From the NCBI RefSeq assembly GCF_905220415.1, contig NC_059568.1, positions 6,758,001-6,822,000 on the forward strand: a stretch of DNA of 64,000 nt. The letters run 5' to 3'. The stretch comes from Colias croceus (lineage: Eukaryota; Arthropoda; Insecta; Lepidoptera; Pieridae). Below the pieces are notes generated by a model. That model did no database searches. It was not told the origin of the DNA and saw only the letters and a program-made list of their open reading frames with translations. The translations under genes were made by a program, and so were the position numbers. Shown here piece after piece: positions 22,680-32,474 of the stretch (position 1 is its first letter; every line of letters begins with the position of its first letter).

Positions 22680-22804
22680 AATTGTTTTAATCACATATTT
22701 GGGCTTGGTATCGATCCAGTAACACCCCCTGCTATTTATTTTTTCAATATTTTCAATGTACAGAATTGACCCTTCTACAGATTTATTATATTTATATGTA
22801 TAGA
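22452..22804 (-). mobile_element. non-autonomous Helitron-like element, type C, expanded GACA tract
   Basis: The ends match the 12680-13148 copy. The (GACA)n tract (22631-22676) is longer, and an internal segment of about 130 bp next to the 3' hairpin is missing. This shows both microsatellite expansion and internal deletion within one family. Confidence 0.8.
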
Positions 22805-22959
22805 TAATAATTGTTTTTAATTATGTATGCCATATTATGTTTGTTTGCAAATACCTATAGCACGAGTATGGAACGTGTTATAAAATTTATAAATTGTTTA
22901 TGTAAAATAATACTATTGAATCGTCACGTACTCAGATTATCCACATCCAGTAGTGCATT

Positions 22960-23100
22960 AACATTGTGCCGCACCTACAATCAACTTCAACGCATCAATA
23001 CAATTAGATTCAGTTGTAACCAAAGTGTAGTATAATATCTACTCCGCTAAACGCAACATTAGTTTCATTTTGATAACAAAATAATAAATAAATAAACGCG
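22960..23100 (+). promoter_or_regulatory. candidate promoter and 5' UTR for NDRG first exon 1A
   Basis: An arthropod-type initiator TCAGT occurs at 23010-23014, 87 bp before the ATG of exon 1A. No TATA box is obvious. The leader would end AATAAATAAACGCGATGG, which has a purine-poor but acceptable start context. This is inference from position and motif. Confidence 0.3.
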
Positions 23101-23201
23101 ATGGATAATTTCGCTTTCGTGATGGACGAATTGGATGTGATCCGACACCAGAGCTATGCAGTGTATGAAATGAACTTTGAAAATAATCCTGGATATGAAA
23201 T
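23101..23201 (+). CDS. MESK2: NDRG-family gene (MESK2-like), alternative first coding exon 1A
   Basis: ATG at 23101 opens 33 codons (MDNFAFVMDELDVIRHQSYA and on to NPGYE) plus AT, and the exon ends at the donor GTAAGT (23202). The phase is 2. Joined to exon 36991-37136 the split codon becomes ATG (Met34), and the frame stays open through the NDRG signature in 49602-49719. Joining it instead to the nearer acceptor at 27644 gives a TAA after 15 codons, which argues that 27645-27711 is an alternative start and not the next exon. NDRG proteins have variable N-termini ahead of a conserved alpha/beta-hydrolase-like domain that lacks a catalytic triad. The exon is acidic with no signal peptide. Its assignment rests on phase, donor quality and position, not on residue similarity. 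Confidence 0.55.
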
Positions 23202-23360
23202 GTAAGTAAATAATTATAATATAATATAAAAAAAAACAAAACCTTTCCTTCTACCTTAGTTAGGCAAGCTCACTGCTGTCTACTATACCTCTTGCACTGG
23301 ATTAACACTACTAGTCAGGTACTAACCTAACCTAAATATGTATCGATTCTAATAATTGAT

Positions 23361-23579
23361 TCTAATATTATAAAGTTGAAGACTTTGTTTGTTTTTTTTG
23401 AAATCGCACTAATCTCAGGAACTACTGGTCCGATTTGAAAAGTTTCGGTGTCAGATTTCGGTGTCAGATAGATCATTCAATGAGGAAGGCTATATATAGG
23501 CTATAATAATTATATCATCATGCCAAGACCGACGCGACAGAACCTGAGCCACGCGGGTGAAACCGCGGAGCGCAGCTAG
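23361..23579 (+). mobile_element. non-autonomous Helitron-like element, type E
   Basis: It starts TCTAATATTATAAAGTTGAA, has a GTTTGTTT tract and CTCAGGAACTACTGGTCCGA, and ends GAAACCGCGGAGCGCAGCTAG before T. Relatives are at 34531, 39538 and 48155. Confidence 0.75.
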
Positions 23580-24061
23580 TTATACATATAGGTACCTTTT
23601 ATTATATATGGTATTATACATATAAGTATTAAGCTATAGAAATGGTGTATTTAATAATTAGTTTAAAAATACACCGGCCAAATTGATAATCTTCTCCTTT
23701 TTTTTAAGTCGGTTGGTACTACCTAGGTAGGTACAACTGTTTCATTCTTAATTTAATAAAAAAAAAATATTTTTCCTAGGGTCATTGCGCCTGTTCGCGT
23801 CCACCTGCCTATTCGCGTCCATTTTGCGGATATCTTTTAGAAAATTCACGAAAATAAGTATAGTATGGTTCTCAAATATTTATTACGCAATTTGTAGGAC
23901 AATATGTCTGTTGGATTATATAAACATTAACTAAGTGAAAACAAAAAAATCAGCTTGTTAGTAATCATTTATGATGACCTCGTTATCGATACACTTTGGA
24001 AAGGGGGACTCTTTGAACCAACCATAGATTTTGTAGGACAAATATTTTATCGAATAATTTA

Positions 24062-24290
24062 GGTAATTATCTTGAGATTGAACAAAAAAAAATTCAGTTA
24101 GTAATAAATATTTGAGAACCATCAAATCAAAAATTTTTATCCTTGTTATCTCTGTTAGCTACCACAATCGAGACTTTCGTACACGAAATTATTGGGCGTC
24201 TCATCAAAATAAAGCTACAAACGGAAAATTAGCTTGATAGTAGTCACTTGCAAAAATGGGCGATGTATCCTGAACTATACTTTATGTAAA
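24062..24290. mobile_element. MITE fragment matching 34877-35134
   Basis: From GAGATTGAACAAAAAAA through CTGTTAGCTACCACAATCG to ATGGGCGATGTATCCTGAAC the sequence is nearly identical to the interior and right TIR of the complete copy at 34877-35134. The left TIR is missing. Confidence 0.75.
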
Positions 24291-25126
24291 ATTGTAATAA
24301 GAAAAATTTCCGATAATACCTCAATGTATAAGAGACATGCACACTTATTCAAAATATGCCTGCGCACTGCCTATCCTATTTAAAAAAAATATTTAATTTT
24401 GGCTATTAAACGAGAGAGCTAAAACGCGCGGGATTTTGAAAAAAAAAATAGTGCGCAGCGTCGCGTTTGACGGTAAGTATCTTATTGTTATATGTGAATT
24501 TTTGAATATGTAACTGTTTCTTTACTTTGCTAACAAAACATGGAATAGTATGGATTATAAATCAGCTTATTTCTTTTACAATTAATAGCTAAGTAAAATA
24601 AGGTGGACGCGAATTACTACACCGAATTTGTACAACTTCCATTTTGCGTCCAAGGTGGGCGCAAACTATACCTATAGTGCATAACAATAGAACATATTGC
24701 GTCCACATTGTTTTTCATTACGTAGCAATGAATTGTTTGTTAAAATATGTAATTTATAATAGATTGTAAATTTTTTACTAAGACCACAAGATGATAATTT
24801 AAATTTTCATTCAAATTAGCAAATTTGTATGATATTTTTTCATTTTAAAATGGGTATTCCAAGAATGAGACTAGTATCTTTGAGAATGAGAGTCAATAAG
24901 TTTGTGGTTAAGAAAATAATATAAACAAAAAAGAAATTTAATTCATTAGAAACTAAAAAATAGGGTAGAGGTGTAGGTGTAATCTTAATAGAACTGATTA
25001 TTATTTATTTACATAACGTAACGTTGTTTTTTGTTAATTTTTAGTTCTATTTATGATGAAAAGATAAATATAAATAAGTTTTTCAGTTTCCTTACAGTGA
25101 ATTATATTAATAATAATGTTGATTTT

Positions 25127-25576
25127 AGGGTTCCGAACCTCAAAAGGAAAAACCGGAATCCTTGTAGGATCACTTTGATATCCGTCCGTCTGTATGTCCG
25201 TCTGCCGGTCTGTCTTTCTGTCAAGACGCTTTTTCTCAGTAACGCGTTCAGGTATAAAGCTGAAATTTATATTGAATACTCAAGTCAACGGTCCCTTGAA
25301 GCAGTGAAAAAATCAAACTTATAAGCCAAAGAATTCAAAAGATACAGCCGTTTATGCTGCAAATTTTCGCAAATTTCGACATTCGCAAGGGAATCAAAAC
25401 CTACAGGGTACTTTACGTGAACACAGACACTTGAAGTTTGGTACGAAGCAACGTCTTATAGCACGAATAAGGGAGATATTGAAAAAATAATCATTTACAG
25501 TTAAAACATATGAAAAAAAAACAGGTTAATACGGAACCCTCGTTGTGCGAGTTCCACTCGAATTTGGCCGGTTTTT
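25127..25576 (+). mobile_element. GGGTTCCG...CGGAACCCT interspersed repeat, near full length
   Basis: It begins AGGGTTCCGAACCTCAAAAG, has CCGTCCGTCTGTATGTCCGT, and ends TACGGAACCCTCGTTGTGCG followed by ACTCGAATTTGGCCGG. GGTTCCG near the start and CGGAACC near the end are inverse matches. Shorter relatives are at 6466 and 36513. I recognise it as a common lepidopteran repeat but do not know its class. A 97-codon frame across it is incidental. Confidence 0.6.
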
Positions 25577-25949
25577 ATTAAATAACTATATTCGTATTCG
25601 TAAATAAATAATTTATTAAAATCTAATTTTTATTTGCATTTATCTGATAAAATATCACCCAATACACTCTTAATTCTTTTTCTAAGCTGGTGGACGCGAA
25701 CTGGTCCACGGGTGGACGCAAACTGGAATTTTTGGATGCGAACTGGGTAAAACGCCTAATTCTGCTATTTATCTAGATAAATAAAAACCACATGATATTT
25801 CCAACACAATTGAAAGTAAATCTTATAATAGACTATGTAATGAACACGTTTCATAAATTTTGCGTTGAAATTTGTTCTGGAACATTTTTATTTTCTCCTT
25901 CAAACTTTCCAACTGCACTAAGTGGACGCGAACTGGCGCAATGACCCTA

Positions 25950-26873
25950 TATTTTAATACCTAGTTAATTAATTATTATTAACTGTAAATAAATAGCTTC
26001 CTGTTTCGATGTATCATTTAGTTTAACCACCTAATTCTACCATTAAAATTTAATTTGGTTTTAAATATTCGACGTTATTATAGTATAACGATACCGTGTT
26101 CAAATTGAAATAATAATTTATTATAATAATATGGTCCCGAGGAGTTATTTATAAAAAAAAACCGCCTGTTTTTACGTTAAAGTTGAACATACAGACAAAA
26201 ATATTTGTTTTGTCGTATATTAATTAATTTATTAGTATGAAGTCAACTAAACAAATAGGTACCTATAACCTAATATTCTTCTCTTTATTTTTTTACCCGA
26301 CTACGGCGAAGCAAAAGGAGGAGAAGACATACACTCCTGTTCTTCCTGTTTAACAAAATATCTTTCAGCGGAAACTATTTTCTTGTTTCGTATTTTTATA
26401 GTGTGATGGGTAAAACTTTATTTTTATAATAGAATTTACAGAAATGAACTCTGCTATAGGTTTTTTTTATAATATTATGTAAGGTACCTTACAAAATATG
26501 GAACCTGTTATCCTGAGACGTGTATCAAGTAATATTTTGCTTCACGACATCTGTTGGTATTTTGGAAAAATAATTTATGGTCACTTGCATTGGCCTTAGT
26601 ACTTGCAAGTATTCAGAGATGTCGCTTGTATAGAGTCCTATTGAAAAAGATTCGCGCCACGAAAGAAGTCTCTTAGAATATTTCCAGTATTACTCTATTC
26701 AAATACCCCTATGGCAAAGGCACAACAGGGCATAGGCAATAAAGTGGTTCTGTGGCAATAAATTTCAGACACGTCATGTAGGTATGAGAAAAAGCCAAGG
26801 AAAAAGCCATACCAAAAGATTTAAAAAAAACGTGTTTGCGTACCAACCAAGAAGCTTATATATATTCCTTTAT
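25950..26873. other. NDRG intron or intergenic sequence, no gene seen
   Basis: AT-rich with short frames only. The sequence at 26790-26830 (AAAGCCAAGGAAAAAGCC) is a local imperfect repeat. Confidence 0.5.
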
Positions 26874-26911
26874 CCCTTTCACACCAACTCGCCAAGTTAG
26901 GTGTGAAAGGG
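26874..26911. repeat. hairpin, 12-bp perfect outer stem
   Basis: CCCTTTCACACC pairs with GGTGTGAAAGGG, and inside it AACT pairs with AGTT. It may be a small foldback remnant. Confidence 0.7.
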
Positions 26912-27129
26912 ACAAAAAACAACCAGGCGTCATTCAAGGTCATACCTTCCCGTGACAAGTCAACGTTCATAGTGCAATCTCCAGTGTATTAGATATAAGC
27001 TGGAAATAAAATATTATTTATTATTATTTAAACTTGATATTATTTTAAATAAATTTGATAAAAATTAATAAACCTATCGTATTTTATAACTCTAAACTGT
27101 CTTCTACAATCATACTATCGTGTTTTGAT

Positions 27130-27415
27130 TAAACGTGTAGCAAGTATGTATAAGCAACGTTCAACAACATCTAACAACGTTTATGGGTAAAAAATAACTG
27201 GCAATCTAGCAACATTTTAAAAACTAGCAACTGTGTAAATCTAGCAGTTGGCAGCACTGAAATTTTCTTTTTTCTGAGCCACTCCACTCGCTTTGGAGCA
27301 CTAGTGACTAGAAGGGGTGTGTTGGTCGCTGCACCGGTACCTACTTTATGTAAATATTCATTTTCAAGTTTTATTAAATTGTGCATTAAAAAACATAATT
27401 AACATCTTTGTTTGG
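27130..27415 (+). promoter_or_regulatory. candidate promoter and untranslated exon for NDRG start 1B
   Basis: A good donor GTGAGT lies at 27416 and a strong acceptor (polypyrimidine tract, then TTTTTAG) at 27644. A non-coding leader exon ending at 27415 could therefore feed the exon that holds the second start codon. Upstream is a non-repetitive stretch with GGCAGCACTGAAATTTTC and GAGCCACTCCACTCGCTTTG. The transcription start is not resolved. Confidence 0.25.
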
Positions 27416-27644
27416 GTGAGTAAATATTTAAATATAAAATTTATTTTACTGATTAATGAGCTCGTTGCGGTCAGTTTAAATACGTTAAATTTGTGCATCC
27501 AAACTTTTTGAAAACTTTTTTACCACCCGCATTTTTTTAATTATTTGCTGTGTTAAAATTTTACGAGATATTTAAATAACGGAACATTTTTAAGATTACA
27601 TTATTAAATAAAATGCATCTGAATCTATTTCTTTTTATTTTTAG

Positions 27645-27711
27645 AAAAACGGTGAAGCAAGATTTTAACTACCAAAATGTATACTTGTAAGGATGAGTTT
27701 ATCGCAGACTG
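27645..27711 (+). CDS. MESK2: NDRG-family gene, alternative first coding exon 1B (coding part 27677-27711)
   Basis: The exon follows an acceptor TTTTTATTTTTAG (27632-27644). It holds 32 nt of leader, an ATG at 27677 in the context ACCAAAATG, and 11 codons (MYTCKDEFIAD) plus TG before the donor GTAAGT (27712). The phase is 2, exactly as in exon 1A. Joining to 36991 gives TGG (Trp12) and continues in the same downstream frame. Two starts of the same phase feeding one exon is the usual layout for genes with alternative promoters, and MESK2/NDRG genes are known for alternative N-termini. With so few residues the call depends on the splice geometry. Confidence 0.45.
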
Positions 27712-27925
27712 GTAAGTTTTATTAGTTTTTTAGATTTAAAAATAATAGAACATTTAATAATTAATTTACAAAAACGAATAACGATTTGTTCGGAATAAAT
27801 AAAACAAATTTATCAAAATACTGAAGGTAAATAATTCATATTTGCACGTGCGGACCGCGTGGTCATTGCAAGTTTCGGTTGCAATTCGATTTGTTTGTAA
27901 TATTAATTATAAATTATTATTATAA

Positions 27926-28405
27926 ATTTTTCAATGTGTACCCCAAAAAAAGGAAGAAAGCTTACCTTCACTCGTCAAAAAAATCTGTGATACAGTTGGG
28001 TTTCAAATTCAAGAAAATAATATTTACTCGGTCAGAAGAGTGGCCAAACTTAATCCGACTTCACCGCGTCCTAGAAGTATAATCTTGACTTTACAGAGTG
28101 AGCGCGACCGAGATATGCTGTTGTCTGCTTATAAAAGGTTCAATAAAGGAAAGAACATATGTGATACTCTTAATTCAAACCATCTAATGATCCCAGGAGA
28201 GAAGCATCGTATCTACTTGTCTGAGCACTCATCTCCAACGTGTAAAATGTTGCATGCGGAGGCCAGAAAGCTCTCAAAACAATTTAAATATAAATATGTC
28301 TGGGTTCGTAATGATAAAGTTTATATGAGGAAGGATGACAATGCAATAGCGATATACATTAAAGACACGAGCAGTTTTGATAAGCTAAATAAGACGACAA
28401 CTTAA
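27926..28405 (+). CDS. ORF1 C-terminal part, FP25K-like domain, N-terminus missing
   Basis: The frame is open from after the stop at 27923-27925 to a TAA at 28403-28405, about 159 codons with no ATG near its beginning. From PQKKEESLPSLVKKICDTVG onward it has the ORF1 layout: a helical segment, then SVRRVAKLNPTSPRPR, then a C-terminal fold ending KYVWVRNDKVYMRKDDN...IKD. This C-terminal region is related to the FP25K-type domain of baculoviruses, which is common in insect retrotransposon ORF1 proteins. It probably binds RNA or mediates assembly. The upstream zinc-finger part is absent, so the copy is truncated at its 5' end and cannot make a whole ORF1 protein. Confidence 0.6.
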   Translation: MFQCVPQKKEESLPSLVKKICDTVGFQIQENNIYSVRRVAKLNPTSPRPRSIILTLQSERDRDMLLSAYKRFNKGKNICDTLNSNHLMIPGEKHRIYLSEHSSPTCKMLHAEARKLSKQFKYKYVWVRNDKVYMRKDDNAIAIYIKDTSSFDKLNKTTT

Positions 28406-28458
28406 TTTAATAGAAAACGGTACATACTTAACACATAGGTAAATTTACACTCTAAATT

Positions 28459-31347
28459 ATGGATATCTTCTACCAAAATGTTAATAGAATTCGGTCAAAA
28501 ACTAATGAAATATATATGAACATACTTAACTCTAATTTTGATATAATATGTCTCACTGAAACCAATTTAAATGATAGCGTTTTTGATAGTGAACTCGTAG
28601 ACAGTAGATACAGTATATACCGAAGGGATCGTCAATCCTCTTGCTCGGTTAAAAGGGATGGGGGGGGAGTACTTGTTGCTATTAATAAAAATATTAACGT
28701 CAATAGACTTTACTCATGGGAAACAAAGTTTGAGGACATTTGGCTTAAAATTGAATATAATAAAACATCAAAATTAAAATTCTATTTATGTGTCTGTTAC
28801 CTTCCCCCACACCTTACTTGTGAGGACTTGAGTGCGTTTTACGACCATATTCAATTAATAACGCTAAATAAAATAAATAACGATCACGTTTTGGTTGTAG
28901 GAGACTTCAATACTCCCAGTCTTACCTGGTCCCACTCACCTAGTCGATCCCACATCTTAACACCTTCTTTGCCTACTGACCTGAAATCGAAATTGCTAAC
29001 TGAACATATCTCTCTCTGCAATATGAACCAGTTCAATCATGTTCTTAATAAATCAGATAGACTGCTTGATCTAGTACTAGGAACATTCGACGCCGTAAGT
29101 GTTACAGAAACTAACCCCATATCTCGTCTGGATCTATACCATCCATCCTTATGCATAAAATTAAATGTTGACCATCAATGTTCTAAAAGACTCAAGCGAT
29201 CAATAACCAAGCGACTGAACTATAATAAATGTGACTACCAGAAAATAAAATCGCACCTTCACCAAATAGACTGGGTTGCAGAATTATCAAAATCTGTGAA
29301 TGTTGATGTAGCAGTGGAAAAATTTTACAACACTTTGCTTGAGGTAATTAAAAAGTATACCCCCCTTACTTCTATCTCTAAAAGTAATCATCCCGTATGG
29401 TTTTCTCCTGCTCTCATAAATTGCCTTAGAGAAAAGTATAAGTACCATAAGCTATTTAAAAAATACGCCAATCCGCGCGATTACGATACTTTTGCCTTAC
29501 TGCGGACGAGAGCTAAATCTCTAATGAAAATTTGCTACACTGCCTTTGTTACATCCATAGAGAACGAGATAGGTTCTAACATAAAAGCCTTCTGGAGGTT
29601 TGTGAATTCAAAGAAGGATACTACTACGTACCCTAACATTATGAAATTCCAGGATCTGATGGCATCTGGCAGTCAAGAAATATGTGATCTTCTGGCCAAG
29701 TATTTTAGCTCTGTGTACGAGGAGTCGGAGACAAATATCGACACAAATTTAGGTACCAGTGTTACTACAGATTGTCTTCAGGAGATCACACTGACAGATA
29801 ACGAAGTCAGATTAAAATTGAAACAGTTAGATCCTAACAAAGGCATGGGCCCAGATGGTATTCCTGCAAAACTATTTAAAACGTGTGCAGTGGAACTTTG
29901 TAAACCTCTCCGAATAATATACAACATGTCATTGAAGACTGGAATTTTCCCTAATGAATGGAAAAAAGCGCATGTGGTTCCTATACATAAGTCGGGTGAT
30001 CGCTCTGACTGTGCAAATTACCGACCTATCAGTCTTTTATCGACAACAGCCAAGGTGTTTGAATCACTTGTCTACGACCAAATCTATAGTCATATAAAAT
30101 CTCTAATTTCCGATAATCAACACGGATTTGTTAGGGGGAGATCGACCATCAGTAATCTCCTTATTTTCAAAAACTACATTTGCTCCTCATTTGCTAAACG
30201 CGGTCAAGTCGACTGCATCTATACCGACTTTAAAAAGGCATTTGATAAGGTCCATCACGAAGTTCTTTGCAACAAAATATCTTCATTTGGCATACACGGA
30301 AACCTTTTTCGCTGGATAAAGTCGTACTTAACGAAACGAAGTCAGATAGTTGTGATTGGTGGTCATAAATCCTCACCTTTTTTTGCCTATTCTGGAGTAC
30401 CGCAAGGTTCTCATTTAGGTCCCTTATTTTTCATAATGTTTATTAACGACCTTGCTCAAACCCTCAACTGTCCTTGCTTACTTTATGCTGATGACCTAAA
30501 GATTTTTAACACTATTGTATCTACAGATGACTGTCATAAACTACAAACGGACCTCAATACTTTACTGCAATGGTGCAAGAACAATAGAATGTTTCTCAAC
30601 CTTGATAAATGTTTTAGTATATCTTTCACCAATAAAAGTAAAAATATTATGAATTTTCAATACAAATTAAATGATCATGTTTTACAAAATAAATGCGTTG
30701 CTAAAGATTTAGGTATACTTTTTGACCAAAAACTGTCATTCCGTGACCACTATGATCAGATGATTGGAAAAGCGCTCCGTATATTGGGTTTTATTTCTAG
30801 ATTTTCAAAGGAATTTCTCAGACCATCTACATTTATTTACCTTTATAATACTCTGGTACGCACGAATCTGGAATATGGGTCAATCATTTGGTCACCTTAC
30901 TACCACATTCATAATGACCGTATCGAGAGAGTACAGAAAAAAGCACTTCGATTGGTAAACTACAGATTTAACGCAGGAGACAAAATATCCTATGAAGATA
31001 AATTGGAGATGTTTAAGGTCACGAAACTTTCAACGCGCCGACAGTACCAGGATCTTATATTTCTTCATCATATTATACACTTTCATATTGACTGTCCAAC
31101 TCTGCTCTCACTTCTTAATTTTAACATAAAACCTAATCCCAGACACCCTTCTCTCTTCTGCATAAATGTTTTAAAAAATAATACTTCTTTCTATAATCCC
31201 ATGGTCCGTATGTGTCGCCTGTATAATGATTTGACTTCGCGTAAGCCTAACACAGAACTTGACGTATTTGATCCAAAACTGGGTAAATTTAAAAATCAAG
31301 TCAAAACCGTGCTCAAGTTCTATGATAATTTAAAATTTAAAATTTAA
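28459..31347 (+). CDS. ORF2: endonuclease/reverse transcriptase, CR1-group, intact
   Basis: This is a 962-residue target-priming enzyme. The endonuclease starts at once with FYQNVNRIRSK (4-14), then CLTETNL, CVCYLPP and GDFN (148-151). The final SDH-type motif is replaced by LYHPSL, which is frequent in this type of element. The RT follows with NYRPISLLS, QHGFVRGRST, DFKKAFDKVHH, GVPQGSHLGP (about 646) and YADDLKIF (about 676). The length and order are complete and there is no stop. The start at 28459 leaves only 53 bp after the ORF1 stop, so translation of ORF2 presumably depends on re-initiation. The reading frame is AT-rich like the surrounding DNA. Confidence 0.88.
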   Translation: MDIFYQNVNRIRSKTNEIYMNILNSNFDIICLTETNLNDSVFDSELVDSRYSIYRRDRQSSCSVKRDGGGVLVAINKNINVNRLYSWETKFEDIWLKIEYNKTSKLKFYLCVCYLPPHLTCEDLSAFYDHIQLITLNKINNDHVLVVGDFNTPSLTWSHSPSRSHILTPSLPTDLKSKLLTEHISLCNMNQFNHVLNKSDRLLDLVLGTFDAVSVTETNPISRLDLYHPSLCIKLNVDHQCSKRLKRSITKRLNYNKCDYQKIKSHLHQIDWVAELSKSVNVDVAVEKFYNTLLEVIKKYTPLTSISKSNHPVWFSPALINCLREKYKYHKLFKKYANPRDYDTFALLRTRAKSLMKICYTAFVTSIENEIGSNIKAFWRFVNSKKDTTTYPNIMKFQDLMASGSQEICDLLAKYFSSVYEESETNIDTNLGTSVTTDCLQEITLTDNEVRLKLKQLDPNKGMGPDGIPAKLFKTCAVELCKPLRIIYNMSLKTGIFPNEWKKAHVVPIHKSGDRSDCANYRPISLLSTTAKVFESLVYDQIYSHIKSLISDNQHGFVRGRSTISNLLIFKNYICSSFAKRGQVDCIYTDFKKAFDKVHHEVLCNKISSFGIHGNLFRWIKSYLTKRSQIVVIGGHKSSPFFAYSGVPQGSHLGPLFFIMFINDLAQTLNCPCLLYADDLKIFNTIVSTDDCHKLQTDLNTLLQWCKNNRMFLNLDKCFSISFTNKSKNIMNFQYKLNDHVLQNKCVAKDLGILFDQKLSFRDHYDQMIGKALRILGFISRFSKEFLRPSTFIYLYNTLVRTNLEYGSIIWSPYYHIHNDRIERVQKKALRLVNYRFNAGDKISYEDKLEMFKVTKLSTRRQYQDLIFLHHIIHFHIDCPTLLSLLNFNIKPNPRHPSLFCINVLKNNTSFYNPMVRMCRLYNDLTSRKPNTELDVFDPKLGKFKNQVKTVLKFYDNLKFKI

Positions 31348-31431
31348 CTTTCATAGTTCTGTTTATTAGACATAATTTATTGTTATTTAACTACTGTGAT
31401 GAAATGTAATGAACTTTATGTGATTGTACTA

Positions 31432-31637
31432 TGTAATGTAGGTATTTATTGACTTAACTGTATTTTATATTTTATGTGACTGAATGTAATGTAGGTATTT
31501 ATTGAATTAACTGTATTTTATGTGATTGAATGTAATGTAGGTACTTATTGACTTAACTATATTTTATGTGATTGTATGTAATGTAGGTATTTATTGACTT
31601 AACTGTATTTTATGTGATTGAATGTAACGTAGGTATT
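31432..31637 (+). repeat. 46-bp tandem repeat in the retrotransposon 3' UTR
   Basis: TGTAATGTAGGTATTTATTG plus ACTTAACTGTATTTTATGTG recurs with starts at 31432, 31485, 31531, 31577 and 31623. The last three intervals are exactly 46 bp and the first is 53. Short GAAAT repeats follow (31639-31660). Confidence 0.85.
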
Positions 31638-31819
31638 TGAAATGAAATGAAATGAAATGAATCTATGAATTGTGCTAAATAATATAATTTTTAATATATT
31701 TTTTTTTTTAACCTCAATTGTGCTGTGTACACACAATTTGGCTGGCATTTTACCGCAACATGATTGTGATTAAACTTGTGTATAATTAGTCAAAATTGTC
31801 AGCTGTGATGTGTACCTAT

Positions 31820-31850
<31 letters not shown>

Positions 31851-31970
31851 TAAATATATTTTTAATATTTCATATTATATTGATGTATCGCAAGATCCGG
31901 AGCGTCATAAATCGGTAAATGTGATTGACTCAATATTATGACGTACATTTATTTTTGTATTAGGTACCTA

Positions 31971-32474
31971 TAGTAGAGCCATTTTAATAGGCAACATTTG
32001 ACAGTTCAACAAAATTCAACAACGTAACCTAGTAACGACGACATAGAATAACATGATAATTCGTTTTGTTAGAACTGCACATTTGCTTATCTTTTTTCAA
32101 TTACGATTACATATTATTTATAATAATAATGACCAATACAAGTAATTTTAAGATTTCATTTTACTGATAAACCATTCTAAACATAATTAACAATTTCTGA
32201 ATTGAAGAACTGACGTCGCTACAATTTTGTGTCAATAAACCTTTTTTCTTTTTAAATACCAGAGATGTTACTCTAAAAATCGAAATCTGACATCTAGAAT
32301 CGAATGCATTGATTACTTGTGAATAAAAATCATCACAAATTAATAAATTCGATTGACAAATGTTTCAAATCCGTATCGATTAATTCACATTAATCGATGT
32401 TTTTATACAAGTTACATCTCTTCGAAGATAAAATTGATAGACGTCAAATGTTGCCTATTAAATTGGCTCGACTA
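31971..32474. mobile_element. 504-bp MITE with TA target duplication, copy 1
   Basis: The ends are TAGTAGAGCCATTTTAATAG and, inversely, CTATTAAATTGGCTCGACTA, each flanked by TA. The interior has AGAACTGCACATTTGCTTA, GACATCTAGAATCGAATGCA and ATTAATCGATGTTTTTATAC. The second copy at 55201-55701 is the same sequence in opposite orientation. TA duplication points to a Tc1/mariner-type source. Confidence 0.85.

Larger units (their letters stand above)
23777..25949. mobile_element. 2.17-kb non-autonomous TIR element with repeated GTGGACGCGAACTGG motifs
   Basis: The left terminus TAGGGTCATTGCGCC continues to TTCGCGTCCAC. It is matched in inverse by GTGGACGCGAACTGGCGCAA and TGACCCTA, a 27-bp TIR with one mismatch. 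The motif TGGACGC(G/A)AA, in both orientations, recurs internally at about 23813, 24603, 24648, 24702, 25689, 25711 and 25733 (the last as TGGATGCGAA). No transposase frame is seen. Other repeats (24062-24290 and 25127-25576) lie inside it. Confidence 0.75.
27926..31857 (+). mobile_element. CR1-group non-LTR retrotransposon (Kiri/Jockey-like), 5'-truncated
   Basis: The element comprises a truncated ORF1 (27926-28405), a 53-bp spacer, an intact ORF2 (28459-31347), and a 3' UTR with a 46-bp tandem repeat and a tail of AAAT units (31821-31850). It is inserted in the sense direction in the NDRG intron between exon 1B and exon 2. The 5' boundary is uncertain by some tens of bases. The clade name is a judgement from motif style; the (AAAT)n tail argues against a poly(A)-tailed Jockey element. 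Confidence 0.75.

Noticed and set aside
22811..23035. 74-codon frame just upstream of exon 1A
   Set aside because: It ends before the exon, overlaps the end of nothing conserved, and has no recognisable domain. The region is better explained as promoter or leader.
27645..27711. Splicing exon 1A (23201) directly to the acceptor at 27644
   Set aside because: The joined frame reaches TAA after 15 codons, while joining to 36991 stays open into the NDRG signature.
27926..28405. Integrated baculovirus gene
   Set aside because: The FP25K-like similarity is a known feature of retrotransposon ORF1 proteins, and the frame sits directly before an ORF2.
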